In this document: piece after piece, positions 6,704 through 15,579 of the stretch
Position numbering within the stretch: the stretch's first letter is position 1
Layout of the letters: each line of letters begins with the position of its first letter
Origin: an uncultured Clostridia bacterium
GTDB lineage: Bacteria > Bacillota > Clostridia > TANB77 > CAG-508
Reading direction: 5' to 3'
Assembly: GCA_944392545.1 (NCBI GenBank)
Contig: CALXWW010000007.1
Coordinates: 16,625-80,624 of the forward strand
DNA length: 64,000 nucleotides
Notes under the pieces: model-generated
Seen by the model: the letters and a program-made list of their open reading frames with translations, nothing else
Database searches by the model: none
Told to the model about the DNA's origin: nothing
Translations under genes and position numbers: made by a program

Positions 6704-9385
6704 TTATTTCAAGTTTTCTAATCTCTCTTTTGCTTTGTTTAACAATTCTGTGTAATTTACAAGTTTGTTTTTCTCTTCTTGTACTTTTGCTTCTGGTGCC
6801 TTATTTACAAATCCTGGATTAGATAACATTTTTTCACATCTTGCAACTTCTCCTTCAAGTCTTGTTATTTCGTCTGCTAGTCTTTGTCTTTCTTCTTCCA
6901 TGTCAACTAATTGCTCTAATGGTATATATAGTTCTATTCCATCTTTCAAAATACTTATTGCATTTTCTGGAATATCTTTTTTCTCATTTTTAATTGATAT
7001 CTTTTCTCCAAATGCTAATTTTAGTATAAATTCTTGTGCTTCTAATATTTCTTTTTCATACTTGTCTGTTACAAATATTAATTCTGATTTTTTAGATGGA
7101 TGAATATTTGAATTTGCTCTTACATTTCTTACTTCTGTAATTATTTCTTTTAATTTTTCTATAAATTCTTCTTCCTTATCAAAAGCAAACTCTTTTCTTA
7201 CTTTTGGCCATTTTGCTATTATTAAGTCTTCTGTTCCAAAACATATTAACTTTGAATATATTTCTGATGTAACAAATGGCATAAATGGATGAAGTAGTTT
7301 TAGTGAAGAGCCAAATACATGATTTAGTATATTGCTTACTGCTACTCTCTCTTCCTCATTTTCACTATACATACGTGGTTTTACCATTTCTATATACCAA
7401 TCACAAAATTCATTCCATATAAAGCTGTAAATTTTATCAAGTGCTACACCTAAATCATAGTTTTCTAGGTTTCTTGTTACGTCTGAAACTAATTTATCAA
7501 ATTTATTCAATATCCATTTATCTTCGATTCTTAACATGTCTGGGTTATATGTTTTATTCTTTTCATATACCTCATAGCAAAAATCTCTTACCTTTTTTTC
7601 ATCTGCTAATGAATTAATTATGAATTTAGCTGCATTCCAAATTTTATTTGCAAAGTTTGATGCTTGCTCTAATTTTTCTGGCATGTACCTTATATCGTTT
7701 CCCATTGTAGTTCCAGAGATTACTGCAAATCTTAAAGAATCTGCACCATATTTATCTATTATTTCTATTGGATCTATACCATTTCCTAGAGTTTTTGACA
7801 TTTTTCTTCCTTGACTATCACGTACCATACCGTGTATAAGAACGTCTTTAAATGGTGCTTCTCCTGTAAGTTCTAATCCTTGTGACATCATTCTTGATAC
7901 CCAGAAAGTAATTATATCAAAACCTGTTACTAATACATTTGTTGGATAAAAAGTTTTGTAATCTTCTGTTTCTGTATTTGGCCATCCAAGTGTTGAAAAT
8001 GGCCATAATGCAGAACTAAACCAAGTATCTAATGTATCTTCATCCTGATGTAAATGCACACTACCACATTTTTCACATTTTTCTGGCATCTCTTTTGCAA
8101 CATTTATGTGAGAGCATTCATCACAATAGTATGCTGGTATTCTATGTCCCCACCATAATTGTCTTGATATACACCAATCTTGTATATTATCTAGCCAATT
8201 AAAATATTGTTTTTCATATTTCTTTGGTATAAAGCTTACTTCACCATTCCTTACAGAATCTGCTGCTTTTTTAGCTAAATTCTTCATTGCTACAAACCAT
8301 TGCTCTGAGACCTTTGGTTCTAGTGTGTTTTTGCATCTTTCACATTTTGCAACATTATGAACATAATCCTCTGTTTTTACTAAAGCACCTAGTTTTTCTA
8401 AATCTTCTACAATAGCTTTTCTTGCTTCTAGTAAATCCATGCCTTTATATTTTGGTACTAAATCTCCCATTTTGTTATTATCATCAAATACGTTTATAAT
8501 TTCTAGATTATGTCTTAAACCTGATTGATAATCATTCATATCGTGTGCTGGTGTGATTTTTACACAACCTGTACCAAATTCTTTTTCAACAAATTCATCT
8601 GCAATTATTGGAATTTCTTTATTCATTATTGGAAGTATACAAGTTTTTCCTACTAAACTTTTATATCTTTCATCTGTTGGGCTTACTGCTACAGCTGTAT
8701 CTCCAAGCATTGTTTCTGGTCTTGTTGTTGCAACAGTTATATATTTTTCTTCACTTCCAGTTACTTTATATCTAATATACCATAAATGAGTAGCTTCTTC
8801 TTTATACTCAACCTCTGCATCAGATATAGAAGTTTTGCAACTTGGACAGTAATTTATCATTCTTGTGCCTTTGTATATAAGACCTTTATTATATAAACTA
8901 ATAAATTGTTCAAGAACTGCATCAGATAAACCTTCATCTAATGTAAATCTACGTCTATCCCAGTCACATGAGCATCCTAATTTTTTTTGTTGTTCTTGTA
9001 TTGTTCCACCATAGATTCTAGTCCAATCCCATGCTTCTTCTAAAAACTTTTCTCTGCCTAATTCCTGCTTAGTTTTTCCTTCTTTTTTTAATTTTTCAAC
9101 AACTTTCATTTCTGTAGATATTGCAGCATGATCTGAACCTGGAAGCCATAATGTATTATATCCTTGCATCCTCTTAAAACGAATTAAAATATCCTGGATA
9201 GTATCATCTAGAGCATGTCCCATATGAAGCTTACCCGTTACATTTGGTGGTGGCATCATTATACAATAACTTTCTTTAGTTTTATCCATATTTGGTTTAA
9301 AATATCCCTTTTTCTCCCAATCTGAATAAATTCTATCTTCAAAATCCTTTGGATTAAACTTATCATTTAATTTCTTTTTTTCCAT
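6704..9385 (-). CDS. valS: Valyl-tRNA synthetase
   Basis: A class I synthetase charging tRNA-Val. The 893 residues are full length. The HIGH-type motif is in PNVTGKLHMGHALDD near residue 50 and the KMSKS motif in GRKMSKTLGNGID near 530. Between them is the CP1 editing domain (ATTRPETMLGDTAVAV, GTGCVKITPAHD). Two Cys-X2-Cys pairs (CERC; CDEC with CEKC) suggest zinc knuckles. The C-terminus is the usual coiled coil (EEERQRLADEITRLEGEV) that contacts tRNA. AGGAGG precedes the ATG. Expression is probably controlled by the T-box leader directly upstream. Confidence 0.98.
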   Translation of the reverse strand: MEKKKLNDKFNPKDFEDRIYSDWEKKGYFKPNMDKTKESYCIMMPPPNVTGKLHMGHALDDTIQDILIRFKRMQGYNTLWLPGSDHAAISTEMKVVEKLKKEGKTKQELGREKFLEEAWDWTRIYGGTIQEQQKKLGCSCDWDRRRFTLDEGLSDAVLEQFISLYNKGLIYKGTRMINYCPSCKTSISDAEVEYKEEATHLWYIRYKVTGSEEKYITVATTRPETMLGDTAVAVSPTDERYKSLVGKTCILPIMNKEIPIIADEFVEKEFGTGCVKITPAHDMNDYQSGLRHNLEIINVFDDNNKMGDLVPKYKGMDLLEARKAIVEDLEKLGALVKTEDYVHNVAKCERCKNTLEPKVSEQWFVAMKNLAKKAADSVRNGEVSFIPKKYEKQYFNWLDNIQDWCISRQLWWGHRIPAYYCDECSHINVAKEMPEKCEKCGSVHLHQDEDTLDTWFSSALWPFSTLGWPNTETEDYKTFYPTNVLVTGFDIITFWVSRMMSQGLELTGEAPFKDVLIHGMVRDSQGRKMSKTLGNGIDPIEIIDKYGADSLRFAVISGTTMGNDIRYMPEKLEQASNFANKIWNAAKFIINSLADEKKVRDFCYEVYEKNKTYNPDMLRIEDKWILNKFDKLVSDVTRNLENYDLGVALDKIYSFIWNEFCDWYIEMVKPRMYSENEEERVAVSNILNHVFGSSLKLLHPFMPFVTSEIYSKLICFGTEDLIIAKWPKVRKEFAFDKEEEFIEKLKEIITEVRNVRANSNIHPSKKSELIFVTDKYEKEILEAQEFILKLAFGEKISIKNEKKDIPENAISILKDGIELYIPLEQLVDMEEERQRLADEITRLEGEVARCEKMLSNPGFVNKAPEAKVQEEKNKLVNYTELLNKAKERLENLK

Positions 9386-9423
9386 AATATTACCTCCTAT
9401 TTTAAATAAATATATACCAAAAA

Positions 9424-9692
9424 AAGCTTACCCTATATATAAGGGCAAGCTTCTTACTCACGGTACCACCTTAATTTACAATTTATACAATTTAATGTTT
9501 TTCAACAATTAAATAATCTTTCTATAATTGCTTCTTAATTACTTTTAACGCAAGCTACACGTATACAGCTACTATTATTTCACCATATCTGCTCTAAAGC
9601 TACCTTCAGTTTTATTTCTATTAAAGGCTTACAGCCAACGACCTTTATTCTCTTTATAGAAAGATAAAACCTACTCCTCTTCTTCTCTGCAT
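9424..9692 (-). promoter_or_regulatory. T-box riboswitch leader of valS
   Basis: Read on the minus strand, the leader begins near 9692 with GCAGAGAAGAAGAGTAGG, typical of the base of T-box Stem I. It carries the near-invariant T-box AAGGTGGTACCGTG at 9459-9472 and ends in a terminator hairpin (AAGCTTGCCCT paired with AGGGTAAGCTT, 9424-9452) followed by a T run. Uncharged tRNA-Val is expected to stabilise the antiterminator. A GTA triplet (9601-9603) in the 3' side of Stem I is a candidate valine specifier, but Stem I was not folded in detail. Confidence 0.92.
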
Positions 9693-9703
9693 TATGTTAT
9701 ATA

Positions 9704-9731
9704 TATTACCATATTTTTTTAATAAATGCAA
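9704..9731 (-). promoter_or_regulatory. Probable sigma-A promoter of the valS T-box transcript
   Basis: TTGCAT (9726-9731) and TAATAT (9704-9709) are separated by 16 bases on the minus strand, and the T-box leader begins about a dozen bases downstream. The hexamers are imperfect and the region is very AT-rich. Confidence 0.45.
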
Positions 9732-10074
9732 GAAATTTTTTCCAATACATTCATGCTAATTGTAGTTTTTTCAAATATATGTCATATTTTATTGATAAAT
9801 ATATAGATTAAAACATCTTTAAAAATATTTTTTGTCATTAAAATATTTTATTAGATTTTGTTTTTTTCATTTTATTCCTTTGTTATATATCTATTTCAAC
9901 GTATATTTTTACTTTTTTGTTTCTGTTTTTTATATTCTTTTCTTATTGGTTATTTTCATTATTTTTTCTAATTAATTCTTTGATTTTTTTACATGTTTTT
10001 TCCTTTTTTCTCTTGAATTTATTTATGGTTTGATATATTATATATTGGAATATTTTATTTGTTCGGAGGAAAAA
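9732..10074. other. Non-coding AT-rich divergent intergenic region
   Basis: About 340 bases between the valS leader and the DUF4912 gene, extremely T-rich on the plus strand. No open frame with a ribosome binding site, no RNA gene and no clear repeat was seen. The only structured signal is the promoter candidate at 10013-10041. Confidence 0.6.
10013..10041 (+). promoter_or_regulatory. Probable sigma-A promoter for the DUF4912-GH57 pair
   Basis: TTGAAT (10013-10018) and TATTAT (10036-10041) are 17 bases apart, with the ribosome binding site CGGAGG about 25 bases further on. The match is reasonable, but the AT-rich background makes chance matches likely. Confidence 0.45.
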
Positions 10075-10935
10075 ATGCCAAGAAAATCAAAAGATAAATT
10101 AGATATACCAGATAATGAGGAAATAAATACAACTAAAACTTCTACTAAAAAGGCTAATAGAAGTAAAAAAGTAGCTGTTAACACTAAAGTAGAAAAAAAA
10201 TCTACTAGTATAAAAACAAATAAAAGTACTAATAAAAAAAGTACCTCTGTTTCTACTACAAAAGCTACTTCAAAATCCCCAAAGAAGAATAAATCATCTA
10301 AGACTGTGGCTTCGAAAAAATCTACAAAAATTGCAAAGCCTGTTATTTCTAATGTAGAATATTATGATTTACCATATAGATATAACGAAACGGTAGTAAA
10401 AATATTAGCACAAACGCCTACTACCCTTTTCATTTATTGGGATGTTTCTGATAAAGATAGAGAATTATATATAGAAAAATATGGAGAAGATTTTTTTAGT
10501 ACCACAAAACCTATATTAATTATTACAAATAAGACTATGAATTATACTTTTGAAGTCGAAATAAACGATTTTGCAAATAGTTGGTATTTACATTTAAATG
10601 ACGCAGACTGTGATTACTCTGTTGAACTTGGAAGAAGACCAATTTATTCTAATAAAACTATAGATAACTATATATATGTTTCCACTTCAAATGATATGGA
10701 AATGCCAAATAACCATATTCTATTTGATAAACTTGGTAAATCTGTTTTCTTTAAAAACGTGAAAAATAACTTTATAGAAGAAAGAGAAATTTCTTCTATA
10801 ACATTTATGAAAAATATCGGAAAAGTATATAATATTTATGAAATATATAAAGATATATATAAAGATGAACTAGAAATAGAAGAATTAGATAATGCACGAT
10901 TAAATTCTTCTTCAAATAGTTCTAAGTTTAAATAA
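10075..10935 (+). CDS. DUF4912 domain protein with Lys/Ser/Thr-rich N-terminus
   Basis: The start at 10075 follows CGGAGGAAAAA; an upstream in-frame ATG at 10030 has no such site. The first ~95 residues are a low-complexity Lys/Ser/Thr tail, probably disordered and strongly basic. The rest matches the DUF4912 pattern: a segment LPYRYNETVVKILAQTPTTL followed by FIYWDVSDKDRE, then a beta-rich domain. DUF4912 proteins are recurrent neighbours of GH57 (DUF1957) branching enzymes in Firmicutes, and here that enzyme follows 53 bases downstream. A role as a glucan-binding partner is inferred from this neighbourhood only. Confidence 0.85.
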   Translation: MPRKSKDKLDIPDNEEINTTKTSTKKANRSKKVAVNTKVEKKSTSIKTNKSTNKKSTSVSTTKATSKSPKKNKSSKTVASKKSTKIAKPVISNVEYYDLPYRYNETVVKILAQTPTTLFIYWDVSDKDRELYIEKYGEDFFSTTKPILIITNKTMNYTFEVEINDFANSWYLHLNDADCDYSVELGRRPIYSNKTIDNYIYVSTSNDMEMPNNHILFDKLGKSVFFKNVKNNFIEEREISSITFMKNIGKVYNIYEIYKDIYKDELEIEELDNARLNSSSNSSKFK

Positions 10936-10988
10936 TATACACGATTAATAAAAAATATATAAATATACTAAAGAAAGGTCTATATAAT

Positions 10989-12581
10989 ATGGCAACTAAA
11001 AAAGGATATGTAAGTTTTGTGTTACATGCACACTTACCTTTTATCCATCATCCAGAAAGTGAAGATTACTTAGAAGAGCAATGGCTATATGAAGCTATTT
11101 CTGAAACATATATACCACTATTATTAAATTTCAAAAAATTAGAGGAGGAAAAAGTTGATTTTAGAATTACAATGTCACTTACTCCCCCTCTTCTTAATAT
11201 GCTTGATAATAAATTACTTCAAAAGAGATATATTAAATATTTAAAGACACATATCGAATTATGTGAAAAAGAACTAACAAGAACTAAAGATAATAAACAA
11301 GAAAATAATTTAGCGAAGTATTATTTTGATAGATATACAAATGATTTACATGTATTTAAAGACATATATGGCTGTAATTTAATTCAAGGCTTTAAGCATT
11401 TTCAAGATATTGGTGTTTTAGAAATTATAACATGTGGCGCAACACATGGATATTTTCCAATATTATATGTTACAGAACAAACTGTTAAAGCTCAAATTGC
11501 AGTTGGCGTTCAGACTTATGAAAAATATTTTGGAAGAAAACCCCGTGGCATTTGGCTTCCAGAGTGTGGATATATACCTGAGGCTGATAAATATTTAAAA
11601 GAATTTGGTATAGACTATATCATTACTGAATCTCATGGAATACTTTACGCAAATCCAACACCTATATATGGCACATTTGCACCAATAGTTTCTCCAGAAG
11701 GTGTTATTGCATTTGGTAGAGATATTGAATCTTCTAGACAAGTCTGGAGTTCAATTAACGGTTACCCAGGTGATTTTAATTATAGAGAATTTTATCGAGA
11801 TATTGGTTATGATGCACCTTATGATTATATAAAACCATATATAGCTTCTAATGGTACAAGGGTTCATACTGGTATAAAATATTATAGAATTACCGGAAAA
11901 GACTGTGAAAAAGATTACTATAACATACAATGGGCAAAAGATTCTGCCGAAAAACAAGCTGGTCACTTTTTTAATAGTAGAGAAGCACAGATAAATAAAC
12001 TCTCGCCTATTATGGGTAATCCTCCAATTATTCTTTGTCCTTATGATGCCGAACTTTATGGTCATTGGTGGTATGAAGGTCCATATTGGTTATATATATT
12101 ATTTAAGAAGATATATTACGATGATTGCAATTTTGAATTAATTACACCAGGTGAATATATTGATAAATATCCTTTAATGCAAGTATCCACTCCATGTAGG
12201 TCAAGCTGGGGTGCAAATGGATATAGCGAGGTATGGCTTAATCAAACAAATGACTATGCTCATAGACATTTGCATGTAGCTGGAAATCGTATGGTCGAAC
12301 TTGCACATTTATATCCTAATGAAAAGAAGACTTCTCTTAAAAGGAAAGCATTAAATCAATGTGCACGTGAACTACTTCTTGCACAAAGTAGTGACTGGTT
12401 ATTTATTATAACTAATGGAACTATGGTAGATTATGCTAAAAAGCGAATTAAAGATCATATTGGGAGATTTACTAAACTATATTATCAAATTAAAGATGAT
12501 AAAATTGATGAATACTTTTTAAAGGATATTAACAAAATAGACTGTATATTTCCAGATATAGATTATATGATTTATTATTAA
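10989..12581 (+). CDS. GH57 1,4-alpha-glucan branching enzyme (DUF1957 family)
   Basis: A glycoside hydrolase family 57 protein expected to form alpha-1,6 branches in glycogen. The N-terminal GH57 signature is GYVSFVLHAHLPFIHHPE. The probable nucleophile Glu is in GIWLPECGYIPEADKYL, and the probable acid/base Asp is in CPYDAELYGHWWYEGPYW. A C-terminal DUF1957-type helical domain follows (HVAGNRMVELA through ARELLLAQSSDWLFI). The length of 530 residues is normal. It is co-directional with the DUF4912 gene. A glycogen phosphorylase lies nearby on the other strand, separated by a small membrane-protein gene, making a small glycogen region. Confidence 0.92.
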   Translation: MATKKGYVSFVLHAHLPFIHHPESEDYLEEQWLYEAISETYIPLLLNFKKLEEEKVDFRITMSLTPPLLNMLDNKLLQKRYIKYLKTHIELCEKELTRTKDNKQENNLAKYYFDRYTNDLHVFKDIYGCNLIQGFKHFQDIGVLEIITCGATHGYFPILYVTEQTVKAQIAVGVQTYEKYFGRKPRGIWLPECGYIPEADKYLKEFGIDYIITESHGILYANPTPIYGTFAPIVSPEGVIAFGRDIESSRQVWSSINGYPGDFNYREFYRDIGYDAPYDYIKPYIASNGTRVHTGIKYYRITGKDCEKDYYNIQWAKDSAEKQAGHFFNSREAQINKLSPIMGNPPIILCPYDAELYGHWWYEGPYWLYILFKKIYYDDCNFELITPGEYIDKYPLMQVSTPCRSSWGANGYSEVWLNQTNDYAHRHLHVAGNRMVELAHLYPNEKKTSLKRKALNQCARELLLAQSSDWLFIITNGTMVDYAKKRIKDHIGRFTKLYYQIKDDKIDEYFLKDINKIDCIFPDIDYMIYY

Positions 12582-12584
12582 AAA

Positions 12585-12623
12585 AGAAGCTATCCATAAT
12601 TCAAAAATGGATAGCTTCTTTTA
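12585..12623. terminator. Bidirectional terminator after the GH57 gene
   Basis: AAGAAGCTATCCAT pairs with ATGGATAGCTTCTT across a short loop, with A and T tracts on the two sides. It lies just after the GH57 stop and just before the end of the convergent small membrane-protein gene. Confidence 0.85.
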
Positions 12624-12631
12624 TTATTAAA

Positions 12632-12793
12632 TTATCTCGTTACTAAAAACGCATATGCTAGTAATCCTAATAATGCTATTAAAAATATTCCTACTAGTAT
12701 ATATATTAATGTAAATGTATTCCTTTTATCTCTTAATTTCTTTTCTTTCTTCTCTTCACTTAGCTTTTCTTCTAAATTATTTGTTTCTTCCAT
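12632..12793 (-). CDS. Small single-pass membrane protein, 53 residues
   Basis: The frame starts at ATG 12793, eight bases after AGGAGG, and ends at TAA 12632. The first ~27 residues are very charged (NLEEKLSEEKKEKKLRDKR); one hydrophobic segment follows (TLIYILVGIFLIALLGLLAY) and then a short tail. This is the layout of a small tail-anchored membrane protein with its N-terminus in the cytoplasm. It belongs to no family I recognise. It is upstream of nothing on its strand except a terminator, and downstream of glgP by about 50 bases, so co-transcription with glgP is likely. Confidence 0.75.
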   Translation of the reverse strand: MEETNNLEEKLSEEKKEKKLRDKRNTFTLIYILVGIFLIALLGLLAYAFLVTR

Positions 12794-12844
12794 TGTTCAT
12801 TCCTCCTTTTTTCTAAATGTTTTCTAATTTATATATTTTTTACT

Positions 12845-15403
12845 TTATATCCATTTTATCAAGTCTAAATTTTGTGGATCTAGTATCATCTCATGTTTAG
12901 GCATCACTCTAAATGTATATCCATATTCTCCTCCATTTACTAGTTTTATCTTTGCTGTATATGTATATGTTTTATTTTCTATTTCTTTTTCTTCTAGCTT
13001 CATTGGAATAATTTGAATATCATCTACAACACCATTATCTTCAATTCTTCCATAATACACTTCTGCTATAATGCTATCCACAGATATATTTGGCAAGGTC
13101 ACTTTGCATTTAACGTCTATATAGTTTCCTGCATCTATTGTGATATTATCCAAATTACTTTCTTGAGAAATCTTTATATCTTCCCAATTTCTATATAGAT
13201 CTTCTTTCCAACTATTAAACTCTGTAACTTTATCTAGCTTACTATAATAGTTGTCGTATAAATTACAAAGTGGAATATATAGCTTTTCTACATAATCAAC
13301 AAGCATTCTTGAAGTACTAAATCTTCCCCCTGTTGATATTATAGAATTTTTCATTATCTTTACCCATTTTTCAGGAATATTTTCTTTATTTCTATCATAA
13401 TATGTAGGCAATATCTTATTTTCTAATGTACTATATATATCTTCACTATCAGCTTTATCTTGGACTTCATTGTTTTCATATTCATCATTTAGTCCTATAT
13501 ACCAACCATTTTTTGAGTTGTATCCTTCTGCCCACCAACCATCTAATACGCTAAAATTTGGTACTCCACAAACAGATGCCTTTTGTCCACTTGTTCCTGA
13601 CGCTTCCATTGGTCTTCTTGGAGTATTAAGCCATACATCAACACCACTAATTAAATATCTAGACATTGCTATATTATAGTTTTCTAACAAGAATATCTTT
13701 CCTTTAAATTGTGGTTTCATAGATATTTCATGTATATATCTTATTAAATCTTGCCCCTCTTTATCTGCTGGATGAGCTTTACCTGCAAATATTATTTGTA
13801 ATGGTCTATTTTCATTACTAAATATCTGTGTTATTCTTTCTAAGTCTTTAAATATAAGTGTTGCTCTTTTATATGTAGCAAATCTTCTTGCAAAACCTAT
13901 TGTTAATACATTTTCACTTAATTTAGATGTTATTTTTTCTATTTCTTGATAACTATATCCACATCTATGCAATCTTTGTGTTGTGCTTTTCTTTACTAAG
14001 TCAATTAACTTTCTCTTTCTTTCCATATGCACAGCCCATAGTTTTTCATCTGGTATATTATTTATTCTTTCCCATGTTTCGTCATTATATATGTTATCTT
14101 GCCAATATGGTGCTAAATATTCATTGTATAAATTCTTTATATTTTGTGGTAACCAGCTACAAGTATGTATTCCATTTGTTACGTATGTTATAGGTGATTC
14201 ATTTGCTGCAATATTTGGCCAAATGTCTCCAAATAGTTCTCTTGAAACCGCGCCATGTAGTTTACTTACGCCATTTTTCTTTCCTGCTACTTTTAATGCT
14301 AGCACTCCCATATCAAATCCACTACTTGGATTGCTATTTGGCTTTTTACCCATATTAAAGAAATCTTGTTTACTTATTCCAAGTTTATCCCAATAATCTT
14401 TAAAATATGTATCCATCAGTTCTATTGGAAAAATATCATTTCCTGCTGGTACTGGAGTATGTGTAGTAAATACTGTTTTAGAAGATACAATATCTTTTGC
14501 TATATTAAATGATACTTTCTTATCTTTTATTGTATTTTCTATTAATTTTAATATTAAGAAAGATGAGTGTCCTTCATTCATATGATATACAGTTGGCTTT
14601 ATTCCTATTCTTCTTAAAAGCTCTACTCCTGCCATACCTAGTACAATTTCTTGTTGTATTCTTGTTTCCTGATTTCCTCCATATAGAGTTTTTGTTATCC
14701 CTCTATATTCAGATATATTTGCATCAATGTCTGAATCCATTAAGTATAGTGTTACACGTCCTACTTTTATCTCCCACACTTTAATATATAGCTTCTTTTT
14801 AGGTAAATCTACCGATATTATTAAATCCTCTCCATCTACATCTTTTACAGGTAGTATTGGTAAATTCTCCAAATCTAAATCTCTATATTCAGTTTCTTGT
14901 ACCCCTTGTCCGTTTATAGTTTGCCAGAAGTATCCATTTTTGTATAAAAGTCCTACCGCCACTAATGGAACACCTAAATCACTTGCAGATTTCAAATGAT
15001 CACCTGACAAAATTCCAAGCCCTCCTGAATAAATTGGAAGTATCTCGTCTAATCCATATTCCGCTGAAAAATATGCAATTAAATCTCCAGTATTATCTGG
15101 ATATTTTTTACTAAACCATGTGTTTTTACTTTTTATATAATCTTCAAAATCCTTAACAAATCTATCATATTGTTTCAAAAACTCTGCATCTTCAGATGCT
15201 TTTTCAAGTTTCTCTTGAGTTACTTTTTTTAAGAATTTTACCGGATTTTTTCCTACTCTTTCCCATACATCTATATCAATTTCTTTAAACAATTTTAAGA
15301 AATTTGTATTCCATGACCACCATAAATTGTTGGCTATAACTGATAATTTTTCAATCCTTTTCGGTAATTGAGGATTTACTATTATCTTATTAAATGTGTA
15401 CAT
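12845..15403 (-). CDS. glgP: Alpha-glucan (glycogen) phosphorylase, GT35
   Basis: Releases glucose-1-phosphate from glycogen or maltodextrin by phosphorolysis, using pyridoxal phosphate. The 852 residues have the N-terminal extension (DUF3417 type: LSVIANNLWWSWNTNFLKLF) typical of the bacterial alpha-glucan phosphorylase subgroup. The central FSAEYGLDEILPIYSGGLGILSGD-like region and the motif VYHMNEGHSSFL are clear. The PLP lysine is expected in EASGTSGQKASVCGVPN. AAGGAGG precedes the ATG. With the nearby GH57 branching enzyme it forms part of a glycogen set. Confidence 0.96.
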   Translation of the reverse strand: MYTFNKIIVNPQLPKRIEKLSVIANNLWWSWNTNFLKLFKEIDIDVWERVGKNPVKFLKKVTQEKLEKASEDAEFLKQYDRFVKDFEDYIKSKNTWFSKKYPDNTGDLIAYFSAEYGLDEILPIYSGGLGILSGDHLKSASDLGVPLVAVGLLYKNGYFWQTINGQGVQETEYRDLDLENLPILPVKDVDGEDLIISVDLPKKKLYIKVWEIKVGRVTLYLMDSDIDANISEYRGITKTLYGGNQETRIQQEIVLGMAGVELLRRIGIKPTVYHMNEGHSSFLILKLIENTIKDKKVSFNIAKDIVSSKTVFTTHTPVPAGNDIFPIELMDTYFKDYWDKLGISKQDFFNMGKKPNSNPSSGFDMGVLALKVAGKKNGVSKLHGAVSRELFGDIWPNIAANESPITYVTNGIHTCSWLPQNIKNLYNEYLAPYWQDNIYNDETWERINNIPDEKLWAVHMERKRKLIDLVKKSTTQRLHRCGYSYQEIEKITSKLSENVLTIGFARRFATYKRATLIFKDLERITQIFSNENRPLQIIFAGKAHPADKEGQDLIRYIHEISMKPQFKGKIFLLENYNIAMSRYLISGVDVWLNTPRRPMEASGTSGQKASVCGVPNFSVLDGWWAEGYNSKNGWYIGLNDEYENNEVQDKADSEDIYSTLENKILPTYYDRNKENIPEKWVKIMKNSIISTGGRFSTSRMLVDYVEKLYIPLCNLYDNYYSKLDKVTEFNSWKEDLYRNWEDIKISQESNLDNITIDAGNYIDVKCKVTLPNISVDSIIAEVYYGRIEDNGVVDDIQIIPMKLEEKEIENKTYTYTAKIKLVNGGEYGYTFRVMPKHEMILDPQNLDLIKWI

Positions 15404-15542
15404 TAAAAACTTCCTCCTTAAGTATATTTATTTCTTTTTTCCTTTGTCTAAAACTTAAATTTCTTTAAGCATAATTCTCCAATTTTTCTTTATATATTTT
15501 ATAAATAATATTAAAATATGTCAATGATTTTTCAAGAATTTT

Positions 15543-15577
15543 TTCTAGGCAAAAATCTATAGTCTTCCTTGCCTTTA
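15543..15577 (-). terminator. Possible terminator after the MFS gene
   Basis: On the minus strand, AGGCAAG and TTTTGCCT pair around a loop, followed by an A/T-rich tract. The stem is short and imperfect. The position, directly after the MFS stop codon, supports the call. Confidence 0.4.
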
Positions 15578-15579
15578 GT

